NCBI RefSeq assembly: GCF_031583025.1
Contig: NZ_CP134062.1
Coordinates: 4,747,234-4,811,233 of the forward strand
Source of the DNA: Mycobacterium sp. Z3061
GTDB lineage: Bacteria; Actinomycetota; Actinomycetes; Mycobacteriales; Mycobacteriaceae
Reading direction: 5' to 3'
Length of the DNA stretch: 64,000 nt
Both the position numbers and the translations under genes were made by a program. Each line of letters begins with the position of its first letter. The first letter of the stretch is position 1. The notes under the pieces were generated by a model that searched no databases, had not been told where the DNA came from, and saw only the letters and a list, made by a program, of their open reading frames with translations. Positions 11,864 through 21,600 of the stretch are shown here, piece after piece.

Positions 11864-13329
11864 GCTCGTGCGACGAGCCGAGAGACGATCGGGGCGGCGG
11901 GCGTCAGGGGCGTCGAGCTGAACTTGGCCTTCATACCTTTGACCCACCGCTGGCAGCGGTCGCTGAGCCGGTAGTCGTCGGTCTGCAGGTGTCCACGGGT
12001 GACCAGCACGCCGAGTTGGGCACCCTCGGAACGTAAGTCGCCCGGCGCCGCGACGCGCATGTAGAAGGCCTCGGAGCCGTCGAGCAGGGTGGCCCAGTCA
12101 TTGGCGGTCCGCGCGAAGGAGACGCGACCGTCGTCGTCGATGCGCCATACCCCGGTGCGCGGCGTCGCGGTGAAGATCTCGATCTCCGGCGAGGTCTCCG
12201 TGATGATCACCTGACCCCAGACTTCGTCCTCCCCATAGCCCCGCTCCCAGCGCGAGTTGATTTCGTCGATGTCGAGCTCGTACTCCACGTCCATGTACTC
12301 GAGCAGATGAAAGAGGAACAGCGGCATGTCGGCGTACGCCTCGGTGGTCAGGTTCGTCATCGGGCTGGCGCCGCTCAGGCGCGGATTCACCTCGCCGAGG
12401 TAGAGCTCGTCGGAGTCGAGGTCGTGCAGCAGGTCCACTTCGAAGTAGCCGAGGTAACCCTGGCCGCGCATGACGTCGCCCAGCTTTGTCACCATTTCCC
12501 GCGCGGCGCGGGTCTGGGCCGGCGGCAACACCTCGTGCCAGATGTCATTGCCACACCAGCTGCCCCGGCTCGGCGTCAGCTCCGAATAACCGACCAGACT
12601 CGTCATCGCGGGGCCGACCACGGTGCCGTGGCGGGTCACGGCACCCTCGAGGCACACCTCGACGTTGCGGATGCGCTTCATGACTTTGAGGTCCTGCCCG
12701 ACCAGATCACCGGCGTGCTGGTCCCAATCGCGCTGACCGTGCACGAAGAACGTCCCACTGCCGGCGTTGCCGTATGCGATCGAGATGACGAGATCATCGC
12801 CCAGACCGGCGTCCTGCGCGAGCGTCAGCAATTCGTCGTAGGAGCCGGCCCGTCCGATCGTGTTGGGCACGCTCGGTATACCCGCGTCATTGGCCAGCCG
12901 CGTCATGACGATCTTGGAGCCCAGGCGCTCGCGTAGCTCGATCGGCGGATGCATGACCTGCAGGCCCGCCGACCGCGCCAGTGCCTGGATTTCCTCATTC
13001 ATCATCACGAAGCAGCACTTGCCACCGGGGCCTTTGCCCGCGATGAAGTCGAGCGTCTCGGGATCGGACAGCAGGTGGCTGCACACCTCGTCCATGGAGT
13101 CGAAGTCACGGCGGTCCCGTCGGCGGGGCACGAACACGCGCGAATGTGTGCCCTCGAAAGCGTCGTAATACGTCAGATAGAAGAAGTTCCGTATCCAGCG
13201 GTCCACGCCCAGCAGATTGAACGGGGTCGGCGAGATGAAGTACAGCGGTGTGGTGTTGGTGTGAAAGAACGCCCGCACGTCCGAGAGGCCGTTGAGCGGG
13301 CGACGGGGCTCGGGGCTGGCGGGCGCCAT
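11860..13329 (-). CDS. ATP-grasp domain ligase of unknown substrate
   Basis: A 489-aa protein with an ATP-grasp fold. IVMTRLANDAGIPSVPNTIG marks the start of the ATP-binding region, and LGYFEVDLLHDLDSDELYLGEVNPRLSGASPMTN carries the metal-binding acidic and Asn residues (ExNPRLSG). The C-terminal ~130 residues resemble no domain I know. ATP-grasp ligases couple carboxylates to amines or thiols through acyl-phosphates. I chose ATG 13329 with GGGAGG just upstream; a TTG at 13362 is less likely. It is coupled to a serine hydrolase by a 4-nt overlap and diverges from an ABC transporter. Its place beside the NRPS region makes a role in tailoring possible but unproven. Confidence 0.78.
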   Translation of the reverse strand: MAPASPEPRRPLNGLSDVRAFFHTNTTPLYFISPTPFNLLGVDRWIRNFFYLTYYDAFEGTHSRVFVPRRRDRRDFDSMDEVCSHLLSDPETLDFIAGKGPGGKCCFVMMNEEIQALARSAGLQVMHPPIELRERLGSKIVMTRLANDAGIPSVPNTIGRAGSYDELLTLAQDAGLGDDLVISIAYGNAGSGTFFVHGQRDWDQHAGDLVGQDLKVMKRIRNVEVCLEGAVTRHGTVVGPAMTSLVGYSELTPSRGSWCGNDIWHEVLPPAQTRAAREMVTKLGDVMRGQGYLGYFEVDLLHDLDSDELYLGEVNPRLSGASPMTNLTTEAYADMPLFLFHLLEYMDVEYELDIDEINSRWERGYGEDEVWGQVIITETSPEIEIFTATPRTGVWRIDDDGRVSFARTANDWATLLDGSEAFYMRVAAPGDLRSEGAQLGVLVTRGHLQTDDYRLSDRCQRWVKGMKAKFSSTPLTPAAPIVSRLVARA

Positions 13330-13376
13330 CACGCCTCCCGCGCAGGGGCTGGGGTGGTGCAATCACTGACATTCAT
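13329..13376 (-). CDS. Possible 15-codon leader peptide before the ATP-grasp gene
   Basis: A short frame reads MNVSDCTTPAPAREA and its TGA shares one base with the ATG of the ATP-grasp gene (TGATG). Such an overlap permits translational coupling. There is no clear ribosome site before it, so this may be chance. Confidence 0.22.
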   Translation of the reverse strand: MNVSDCTTPAPAREA

Positions 13377-13456
13377 GGCACAAGTGTGGACCCGCCGACG
13401 GTCACCTGGTCATGTGGGTGCCGATCGCGCCACGACGGAGATGAAATAGTGAGGGC

Positions 13457-14221
13457 GTGAGCGCACAACCGGACGGCGGTGACGCGGGCTCGGAGTCGAA
13501 TCCTCGAAACGGCGAACTACTGGTGAGGTTGGCCGGTGTCGGCAAGACCTACGGTGCCGGGCCCACCCGGGTCATCGCATTGGACGCGGTGGACCTGGAC
13601 ATCCGGGCCGGCGAATTCGTGGTGCTTCTCGGCCCGTCCGGATCGGGAAAGACGACGCTGCTCAACATCATTGGCGGAATCGATCAGCCATCCGAGGGCG
13701 TGATCGAAGTCGGTGGGCGCAATGTCGGCGCGCTCAGCCGCAAGAGCCGTACCCGGTATCGGCGCCGGCAGGTTGGTTTCGTCTTCCAATTCTTCAACCT
13801 GGTGCCCACATTGACGGCGCGCGAGAACGTCGAACTGCTTGCCGAGCTGACGGGACCTGATGCACGATCCCGCAGTGCTGCCGCGTTGACGCGGGTGGGT
13901 GTCGGGGACGTCGCCGATCGCTTTCCCGCGCAACTTTCTGGGGGCCAGCAGCAGCGGGTTGCGATTGCCCGGGCAATCGTCAAGCAGCCGCCACTGTTGC
14001 TCTGCGACGAACCTACCGGAAGCCTGGATCTGAACACCGGTCGTCAAGTACTGGCGGCCCTGAGTGACCTCGCTCGCCGTGGTGGGCAGACCGTGATCGT
14101 GGTGACCCACAACACCGAGATATCGCGGATGGCAGATCGGGTGCTGTGGCTGCATGCGGGCGCGATCAGCAAGAGTGAGTTGATCGAAAACCCGGTGGAC
14201 GCATCGGAATTGGACTGGTGA
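13457..14221 (+). CDS. ABC transporter ATPase, LolD/MacB type
   Basis: A 254-aa nucleotide-binding subunit with Walker [14 protein letters not shown]-loop region [13 protein letters not shown], signature [15 protein letters not shown], Walker [13 protein letters not shown] and switch His in VVTHN. The sequence and length place it in the LolD/MacB/FtsE group, which powers FtsX-type permeases that move lipids, lipoproteins or peptides across or out of the membrane rather than importing nutrients. The GTG start has GAGGG upstream, and the stop overlaps the permease start by 4 nt. It diverges from the ATP-grasp gene across about 80-130 nt. Confidence 0.9.
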   Translation: MSAQPDGGDAGSESNPRNGELLVRLAGVGKTYGAGPTRVIALDAVDLDIRAGEFVVLLGPSGSGKTTLLNIIGGIDQPSEGVIEVGGRNVGALSRKSRTRYRRRQVGFVFQFFNLVPTLTARENVELLAELTGPDARSRSAAALTRVGVGDVADRFPAQLSGGQQQRVAIARAIVKQPPLLLCDEPTGSLDLNTGRQVLAALSDLARRGGQTVIVVTHNTEISRMADRVLWLHAGAISKSELIENPVDASELDW

Positions 14222-16548
14222 GCCGCACGCTGCGCCGCAAGGTGCGTCGCGATGTGTGGCGGGCACGGTGGCGGTTCGGGGCGATCGCCGTGATCATGGC
14301 CATCGGCGTCGCGGTCTTCGTCGCCGCCACCGACAGTTACCGCAATCTGAAGGGCTCCTTCGAGCGGTCCTACTCCAGCCAGCGGTTGCCGGACGCCATC
14401 GTGTCCGGGCCCGGTGCGGCCGGATTGCGTGCCGCCGTCGGTGCGATGGCGGGTAGTCCGCTCGTCGAGATCCGGCACCAGGCCGACCTCGGCATCCGGC
14501 TGAACGGCCACGCGCTGTACGGACGCGCGATCGGTGTGCCCGACTCCGGGCAGCCGAGCGTGTCGTTGCTCGACGTCCGGACAGGTGCCCTGCCCCGCAC
14601 CGGCCAGTTGACGATCGAGCAGCACCTGGCCGAGCACTATCGCCTCGCTGCTGGTGACACGGTCGAGTTGTTGGGAAAGCAAGGCTGGCAACCTTTTACG
14701 ATCGCCGGATCGGTTCTGTCGACGGAATACCTGTGGCCCGCGCGCTCCCCGCAGGAGGTCCTGACCACCCCCGAGGACTTCGGTGTGGTCTTTCTGCCTG
14801 ACGACGAACTGCTGCGGGTGCTGCCGCAGCCCGTTGAACAGCTGGCCGTGTATGCGCGCGACCGCTCCGCGGCCGACGCCCTGACCACGGCCGTCGGCGC
14901 GCTGGCGACAGACAAAGGGCTGCAGTTTCTTCCGCGCGAGCAGCAGCCGTCATTCCACACGCTGCGGGATGACGTCATGCAGTTCGGGAGCCTCGCCGGG
15001 ATTCTGCCCTGGCTGTTTCTTGCCGCCGTCGTACTGGGCACCTATGTGCTGCTTTCCCGGATCGTCGCCGCCCAACGCGCCGTCATAGGAACCCTGATAG
15101 CCAACGGGCTTTCGCCCGGCGCGGTACGCAGGCACTACCTGGGGTACGGACTCGCCTGCGCCGCGGTGGGAATCCTGCCCGGACTGTTCGGCGGCTACCA
15201 ACTGGGACAGTGGATTACGACGAAGTACACCGCGGCCATCGCATTGCCGATGCACCTCACCTCGATTCATCCACTCACCTACGTCGTCGCGGCGGTCGCG
15301 GTGGTCGGCGTCGCGCTGTCGGCCGCGGTGGCACCGGCCAATGCCGCCGCGAGAATGCAGCCCGCGGAAGCGATGCGAGTGGCCCCGCCGCCGGACCGCC
15401 GCCGTATCACCGGATACCGCTTGCCGCTTGGTCGCATCCCGGCGAGATGGCGGATGGTGCTCAGATCGCAACTGCGCAACCGGCGCCGGACGGTGTTCAC
15501 GGTGCTTGGCGTGGCTGTGTCCGTCATCTTGGTGATGGTCTTCGCCGGCATGCGCGACACCCTGCCCGGCATGGTGGATCGCCAGTTCGGGCAGATCGCG
15601 AAGCAGGACGGTGAGCTGGTGGTGTCCGGTTCGGCAGACGCCGTCACGGAGAAGTTGCTCGGAGACCGCGACGTCGCCGCGGCGGAGCCGTACGGTGCTT
15701 ATGGCGTCTCCGTCACCGCCGGCACGCACCGCTACCAGACCCTGTTGATCGGACTGTCTCCACAGAGCCGGATGCACTCCTTCCCAACGGAATCTGGATC
15801 GAACCGGCTGTCAGACGACGGAGTCCTACTCGGAGTGGGCCTCCGCGATCTGCTGGCCGTGTCGCTGGGCGACCGAATCGACGTGGTGGTGCCACAGTCC
15901 GGAGTGCGACTCACCGAGCGAGTGGCCGGATTCGTCGACGAACCTTTCTCACCGGTCGCCTACATTTCGCTCAATCGCCTTAGAGCTCAGGTGGTTTCAC
16001 TGCCCGTCAACGGCGTGCTGATCACCTTGCGTCCCGGGTCCGACGCGCGGGTGGCCGGGGACCGGATAGCCGCCTTGCCGGGAGTGGTCGCCTACCGTTC
16101 GGCGACGGCGCTCGCCTCGACCATGCGGCAGGCTTTCAGCCTCTATGACACGCTGGTCAGCATCATGCTGGTCTTCGCTGCGGTGATGGCCGCCGCGATG
16201 TTGTATAACGCGATGTCTGCCAACGTATCCGAGCGACTCGGTGAACTCGGCGCGGTGCACGCTGAAGGCATGGGCGCCGGGATGCTGTCCCGCTTGATCG
16301 CCGCGGAAAATCTCGGCATCGCGCTGATCGGGCTGCCACTGGGCCTGTTGGGCGGCGTGCTGCTCGCGGATCGGCTGCTGTCCACCTACCACAGCCTCGG
16401 TTACCATCTGCGTCTTGAGATGCAGGCGACGACACCGATGGTGGTGGCGTTGGCCATTCTGTTCGCTGCCGCGCTGGCCCAGTTGCCTACCGTGGGACGG
16501 ATTCACCGCCTCGATCTGGCGCGGATCGTGCGTGAACGCGCCTTATGA
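14218..16548 (+). CDS. FtsX/MacB-like ABC permease
   Basis: A 776-aa permease, partner of the preceding ATPase. One membrane segment lies near the N-terminus (FGAIAVIMAIGVAVFVAATD) before a large extracytoplasmic domain. Further membrane clusters lie at about 260-390, 425-450 (TVFTVLGVAVSVILVMVFAGM) and 645-765. This gives two FtsX-type halves, the second again with a periplasmic domain, as in two-domain actinobacterial FtsX permeases. The export cargo is unknown. The stop codon overlaps the convergent stop of the thiazolinyl reductase gene by 6 nt, so the two operons meet tail to tail with no room for a classical terminator. Confidence 0.88.
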   Translation: MSRTLRRKVRRDVWRARWRFGAIAVIMAIGVAVFVAATDSYRNLKGSFERSYSSQRLPDAIVSGPGAAGLRAAVGAMAGSPLVEIRHQADLGIRLNGHALYGRAIGVPDSGQPSVSLLDVRTGALPRTGQLTIEQHLAEHYRLAAGDTVELLGKQGWQPFTIAGSVLSTEYLWPARSPQEVLTTPEDFGVVFLPDDELLRVLPQPVEQLAVYARDRSAADALTTAVGALATDKGLQFLPREQQPSFHTLRDDVMQFGSLAGILPWLFLAAVVLGTYVLLSRIVAAQRAVIGTLIANGLSPGAVRRHYLGYGLACAAVGILPGLFGGYQLGQWITTKYTAAIALPMHLTSIHPLTYVVAAVAVVGVALSAAVAPANAAARMQPAEAMRVAPPPDRRRITGYRLPLGRIPARWRMVLRSQLRNRRRTVFTVLGVAVSVILVMVFAGMRDTLPGMVDRQFGQIAKQDGELVVSGSADAVTEKLLGDRDVAAAEPYGAYGVSVTAGTHRYQTLLIGLSPQSRMHSFPTESGSNRLSDDGVLLGVGLRDLLAVSLGDRIDVVVPQSGVRLTERVAGFVDEPFSPVAYISLNRLRAQVVSLPVNGVLITLRPGSDARVAGDRIAALPGVVAYRSATALASTMRQAFSLYDTLVSIMLVFAAVMAAAMLYNAMSANVSERLGELGAVHAEGMGAGMLSRLIAAENLGIALIGLPLGLLGGVLLADRLLSTYHSLGYHLRLEMQATTPMVVALAILFAAALAQLPTVGRIHRLDLARIVRERAL

Positions 16549-17580
16549 CGGACACGGGGGGAGCAAATCCACCGCCGAGACATGATCGGCCATCTTGGCT
16601 TCGATCAAGTCCACCGGACCCATCGCGGAGGTGAACTCCGACCACAGTCGGGTCGCCCGAATGAACCTCTGGGTGATCATAGTGGCCGAATTGGCGATCG
16701 ACTCGATGAAGTCCGCCCCTGCCAGCCGAACTGCCCCCGGCCACAGCTTGTTTCGCACGATCGACGTGGTCGGCTCGAATTCGATACCGACCAACTCGGA
16801 GATGGGCCAGTCCTCCACCGCCGCTTCGGCGCGAGGACGAGGGTGCCACCGGGTCGGCCCGTGGGTGTGGCTGAGGACGAGTTCGCCGGCGTCGGACCCG
16901 ACGGTGATGGCATGCAGCAGTCGCGCGTGATTGTCGGGGTCAGTGGGACACAGCTCGTTCTGCACCAGTAGGTCGATGGTCACGTCACCGAGCACCAGCC
17001 GGCCGGCGATGAAGGGGCCCGGCCCACGTTCCCCGGACACCTGGATGCGCGCCGGCGTCAGCGGCCCGACGACCTGGCTCAGGATGGCGAACAACGGATA
17101 GGCGACATGGATCGAGGATCGCGCATGTACGTACCGGACCGGTGTCACTCTGGCCAGAGCCCGTGCAGCACCGATGAATTGACGAACCGGTGCTACCCGG
17201 CTGTAAAAGTCGTTGACGGCGTATCGTACGGAATTCGCTTTTGCGATTCGCAACAGGGACAGAATTTCGTCGGCATGCACCGGCTGCTCCTGCATCACAT
17301 GGATGCCTCGCGTCAGCAACCGCTCGCTGAGTTGGGCACCATCTCCGCCGACGACACCCGAGCGCACCACCACGAACGCGACGTCGACGTGTGGCAGGTC
17401 GTCCAGGTCCGGGTACAGCGCGATGCCCAGGCGATCCGCCAGTGCCGCCGATGCCGCCGATCCGGTGGAGACCAGTCCGACCAACTCAACCGGTGAATCA
17501 GCGGCCGCCAGCGCCTCGGCGTAGACCGCGCCGAACGTCGCTCCCACGACGATTGCGCGCGGACGGCTGGACCGAGTCAC
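16543..17580 (-). CDS. Thiazolinyl imide reductase (Irp3/PchG/YbtU family)
   Basis: A 345-aa NADPH-dependent reductase of the Gfo/Idh/MocA superfamily, most like the thiazolinyl imide reductases that turn one thiazoline of yersiniabactin or pyochelin into a thiazolidine while the chain is still on the NRPS. The N-terminal VVGATFGAVYAEAL is the characteristic ATFG-xxY nucleotide-binding signature. Near residue 97 the sequence reads MQEQPVH; sugar-type family members have EKP and Irp3-type enzymes EHP at this place, so Gln is a variation close to the active site. It is the last gene of the NRPS operon, overlapping the preceding gene by 4 nt. This enzyme strongly supports a thiazolidine-containing product. 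Confidence 0.85.
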   Translation of the reverse strand: MTRSSRPRAIVVGATFGAVYAEALAAADSPVELVGLVSTGSAASAALADRLGIALYPDLDDLPHVDVAFVVVRSGVVGGDGAQLSERLLTRGIHVMQEQPVHADEILSLLRIAKANSVRYAVNDFYSRVAPVRQFIGAARALARVTPVRYVHARSSIHVAYPLFAILSQVVGPLTPARIQVSGERGPGPFIAGRLVLGDVTIDLLVQNELCPTDPDNHARLLHAITVGSDAGELVLSHTHGPTRWHPRPRAEAAVEDWPISELVGIEFEPTTSIVRNKLWPGAVRLAGADFIESIANSATMITQRFIRATRLWSEFTSAMGPVDLIEAKMADHVSAVDLLPPCPS

Positions 17581-18638
17581 AGCGCCCCTTCCTCGATTAT
17601 CGGCGGAACCGGCTGATCACCGTAGGTCACCGCGGCGTCGGGCACCATCTCGGTCACGAAATCGACCACCCTTCGCGGCTCGTCGATGCGCCAGAAGGGC
17701 AGGACACCCGCCGGCAATTCCGCCACCACCCGGGCCGCATAGGCCACCGCCGCCCCCGTGACGCGATAGCTGTCCGGACAGGTGAAGGCGACCGTCCTGG
17801 CGCCGGCCACGCCGACGATCGCGAAGTAGGGTCGGCGTCCGAACATATCGAGCTTGGAGGCCGCCAGCACCGCGCTCAGGTCGGCGTCGCACGTTGCGCC
17901 GCCGTCGAGGGCGAGCCCCTGCATCGCCCGGGTGGTGTGCACACCGTCGAACACATTCATCCACGAGACATTGTGGATACCGAGATACGCTGCCGCCAAG
18001 ACGGTTTCGGCGTCCAGGTGTGGATGCACCGTGACCGAGTCGGAAAAGTATTGACCCGGTGGCATTTTGCGGTCGGCACGATCGACACGCTGAATCCTCC
18101 CGCCGCGCACCTCTGCACCGGGGCGGCTGCTCCGGTCCTGCAGGCTGGCGAGGTATTCCAGCACCGACGCCCGCGTCAGCTGCTGCAGTCCGCCACACCA
18201 TGCGGTGACGCCGTCGCTCCCGCCGGTCAGGTCGCGGGCCAGTTCACGCAGCAGCAGGCCGGAGAGGCCGGGCTGGACACCCGCCTGCAGCACGACCGGA
18301 ACGGCGGGCTCCGCGGCCGTGAGGCGGTCCAGCAACGCCTGGTCACCACCGGGGTCGACATAGGGCATCCCGGCCTCGATGGCGGTCGCGGCTGCTGATG
18401 CGCTGAGTCGGTGTGACGGGCCGGCGCAGTTGATCACGACGTCGCAGTCCGGTGCGACGCGGAGATTGGTCGGGTCGAGGCGCGCGATGCTGATGTCGCC
18501 TTGGGCGCCGGTGGCCACCTCCCGCAGCCGCGTAGCGTCGCGCCCCGCGAGCACCACCGAGGCATTTCCGGCCTCCGTCAGGACGTCGAGGCAGCTTCTT
18601 CCCACGGCGCCGGTGGCGCCGAACAGCAGCGCCTTCAC
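17577..18638 (-). CDS. Saccharopine-dehydrogenase-like NAD(P) oxidoreductase
   Basis: A 353-aa protein with an N-terminal Rossmann motif LFGATGAVGRSCLDVL and CDVVINCAGPSHRLSASAAATAIEAGMPYVDPGGD, typical of the saccharopine dehydrogenase-like group that reduces imines or carbonyls next to amino acids. It sits between the NRPS and the thiazolinyl imide reductase with 4-nt overlaps on both sides, so it is very probably a tailoring enzyme of the same product. It could reduce a second C=N bond or form an opine-type bond; neither can be shown from sequence. Confidence 0.72.
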   Translation of the reverse strand: MKALLFGATGAVGRSCLDVLTEAGNASVVLAGRDATRLREVATGAQGDISIARLDPTNLRVAPDCDVVINCAGPSHRLSASAAATAIEAGMPYVDPGGDQALLDRLTAAEPAVPVVLQAGVQPGLSGLLLRELARDLTGGSDGVTAWCGGLQQLTRASVLEYLASLQDRSSRPGAEVRGGRIQRVDRADRKMPPGQYFSDSVTVHPHLDAETVLAAAYLGIHNVSWMNVFDGVHTTRAMQGLALDGGATCDADLSAVLAASKLDMFGRRPYFAIVGVAGARTVAFTCPDSYRVTGAAVAYAARVVAELPAGVLPFWRIDEPRRVVDFVTEMVPDAAVTYGDQPVPPIIEEGAL

Positions 18639-21600
18639 GAGTCTGTGATCCAGCAGTCCGCCAGCAGTCTGGCGACGGATTGCGCGTTTTCGCCTGTCAG
18701 GCAGTCGAAATGGTTGCCGTCGATGGTGCTGACCGTCAGGTCGCCCAGGCAGTAGTCCGACCAGAAGGCGGTCATGTCTTCCTGCAGTGTCGGCAGGAAG
18801 TGGATGTCACCGCGCTGCCGGAGGAAGTGGATGTCGCCCAGGAAGGGTTCGGCCGCCCCGTGCACCACAGCCCGCAGGCTGTGCACGAACACCGACCGCA
18901 ATTCACGCAGCGCGTCGACATCCCACGACCGGCCCAGGACTCCGGATTCCGCCAGCAGGCGCAACCGGGCGTCCCCCGGCTCCGCACTTCGGCGCAGGCA
19001 TTCGGCGAGCACCGGCTCGGCGACACTGCGCAGCGCACCGGCCGGTATGACGTCGACGTACCGGGACCGGGCCCGCGTGAACGCGCCGCGGACCGCGTCC
19101 TCGTCCACGCGCAACCCGAGTACTTCAGGTGACACTCCGAGGATCTGGGCGAAGCAGTAGTCGAGAATGTCGTCGTCCTCGACATCGATGGGTACCCGGT
19201 ATGAGCTGACGACGGTTACCGTCTCGACGGCAACGCCGGCCTCTTCGAGACACTTTGCGATCTCGGCGGCCAGCAGGCCGCCCATGCAGTAGCCGAGCAG
19301 GTGAACCTTCGCGGGTGCAAGGGCGACAACCGGTTCGCTGTAACGAGCGGCCAGAGTGCTGAACAACTCAGCGGGTGGAATCTGGGAATAGCCGTCACCG
19401 GGCACCCTGCGCAGTCCGTACAAGTCGGGCACCCGGTCTCCCGCCCGCAGGTGGGGAACCAATTCGGCATACGGGCCCAGTCCCCCGCTGCCGTCGTGCA
19501 CCAGGACGGCGATCTCGCCGCCGGGGGAAAAGCCCTGGCCCGCACCGAGATAGACCAGCGGCGACACGACAGGCCCGGATGCACCCGGTGCGCGGTCGGC
19601 CGCGGGACGGCGCACCGCATCGGCGGCGGCGACCAGGGTGGGGTTGCTCACCATCGCGCGGAGCAGCTCATCCCAGGCCAGCCCGGAGGCTTCGGCGATG
19701 TCCCGGCGGATCCGCCCGATCGCCTGCGCCATCAGCAGCGAATCACCGCCTAGCGCGAAAAAGTCTGAGGTGGGCGACAACTGGTCCACATCCATTCCCA
19801 GCACCGACGCCCAGATGGTGGCGATGCGGGATTGCATTCCGTCCAGAACAGCCGGGCGTCCGCCCGCCGCACCGCTGGTGACCCGGGCCGCGGCCCGAAG
19901 GGTTTCGAGTTCGGCGATCACCGCGCGACGGTCGATCTTGCCGTTGGCGGTCAGCGGAAATGCCGGCAGACAGACCAGCTGCTGGGGAAGCATGTGACCC
20001 GGCAGCGCCCGCCGGGCACCCTCGATCAGTTCTGCGGGCCGCAGCGCCTGCCCGGGAGATGCTGAGTCACACCAGAACACATGCTGGCCGAGCAGCCCCA
20101 GCGGATGCCTGGGCGGCGGGAAACTGTGCACCTCACCCAATGGTGACTGCCGCAGTGCGTCGTGCCACTGCGCGTAGGAGAGGAACGCTGAGTGCGTCTC
20201 GGCGCGCACGTCGGTGAAGCCGTGCAGGCCTTCCTTGAATTCCATCGAGATCATCAGCGGGTGGTTGACGGCCGTGGCGTCGACGAAGACAAGGGACCCT
20301 CCGGGCGCCAGCAGGCGGTCCAGCATCACGAGTGCGTGGTCGATGTTGACCGCGTTGTGCAGCACATTGGCGCACACGATGACGTCGAACGAGCCCGCGG
20401 CGAAGCCCTGCTCCGCGGGAGGCCGATTGATGTCGAAGAGGCGGTAGTCGATGAAATCGTGCTCTGCGAACAGGTTCCGAGCGCGGGCGAGGAAGAAGTG
20501 TGAAACATCGGTGAAGGTGTAGTGCACGGGATAGGGCGCCAGCGCGGTGATCAACCCCACGCTGGTGCCGCCGACACCGGCGCCGACTTCGAGGACACGT
20601 AGCGCCCGCTGCTCCGTCGCCTGGCCGGCGCGTGCGGTGATGCCGGATGTCAGTACGTGATTGGTGTACCGGCTGACCAGGTTGTCTCGGTAGGCGGCCG
20701 TCGCGGTGTCGACGGTTCCCTCGGGAAAGAGCAGCTGTAGCGGGTCGACGGTGCCGGCCAGCAGGCCGGGCAGGTGCTCGATGCATTCCCCGACATACGC
20801 CAGCAGGTCGTCGCCGTAGTCGACCACCGCGCCCAGTTCACGGACTCGCTGCCAATCGCCGACGCAATCCGAAAGATTCTGGCGGTCAATCAGTTCAAGC
20901 CGCGCTCCGGCCTGCAGCCGGACCCGGCCATCGTCGGCGAGCGCGTCGAGCCACCGGTGGAACAACCGGTGCAGGTGGTCCGGGAGCGACAGCCGGCGAG
21001 CCAGCTCGTCGACGGCGACCAGTTCGCCCGCGGCCACGGCCGTGCCCAGCGCTGCGGACATGCTCATCAACGCGGTCGAGCGGGCTGCGGAGGCGAAGAG
21101 CAGCATCTTGTCGACATCGATATCGGCGATCTGGTGGCGGTGCGCCTTGTCGAGACCGCGCCGGACCGTCGCTGCGCGGCGGTGACGTTCGGAATGCTCC
21201 CGGTCGTCGGCGGGGTCCGGGACCACTGCCGCGGCGATGATCCGTTCGTCGGGCGCCGTACCGATGGCGGCACTCATCGCGCCACGGACCCCGGGCAGGG
21301 CACTCAGTGCCGAATCCACTTCCGCCAATTCGATTCGGTGCCCGCGGATCTTGACCTGATTGTCCCGACGGCCGAGCAACTCGATCACACCGTCGTCGGT
21401 GACCCTGCCGTAATCGCCGGTCCGGTAGAGCCGCTCGCCGCTGACGGGGTGGGTGATGAATGCCGCCGCGGTGCGGGCCGGATCGCCGAGATATCCGTGC
21501 GCGAGACCCGCTCCGCCGATGTGGATCTCGCCGATCTGCCACGGTGCGGCCGGTTCGCCGCGGTGGGTCAGGACCTGGACAGTCTGGTTGCGCATCGCCG

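Noticed and set aside
13360..13376. A further operator-like site (TGCAATCACTGACATTCA) near the ATP-grasp promoter
   Set aside because: Only one half-site matches and the TACTAC leader is missing, so it does not fit the three-site motif.
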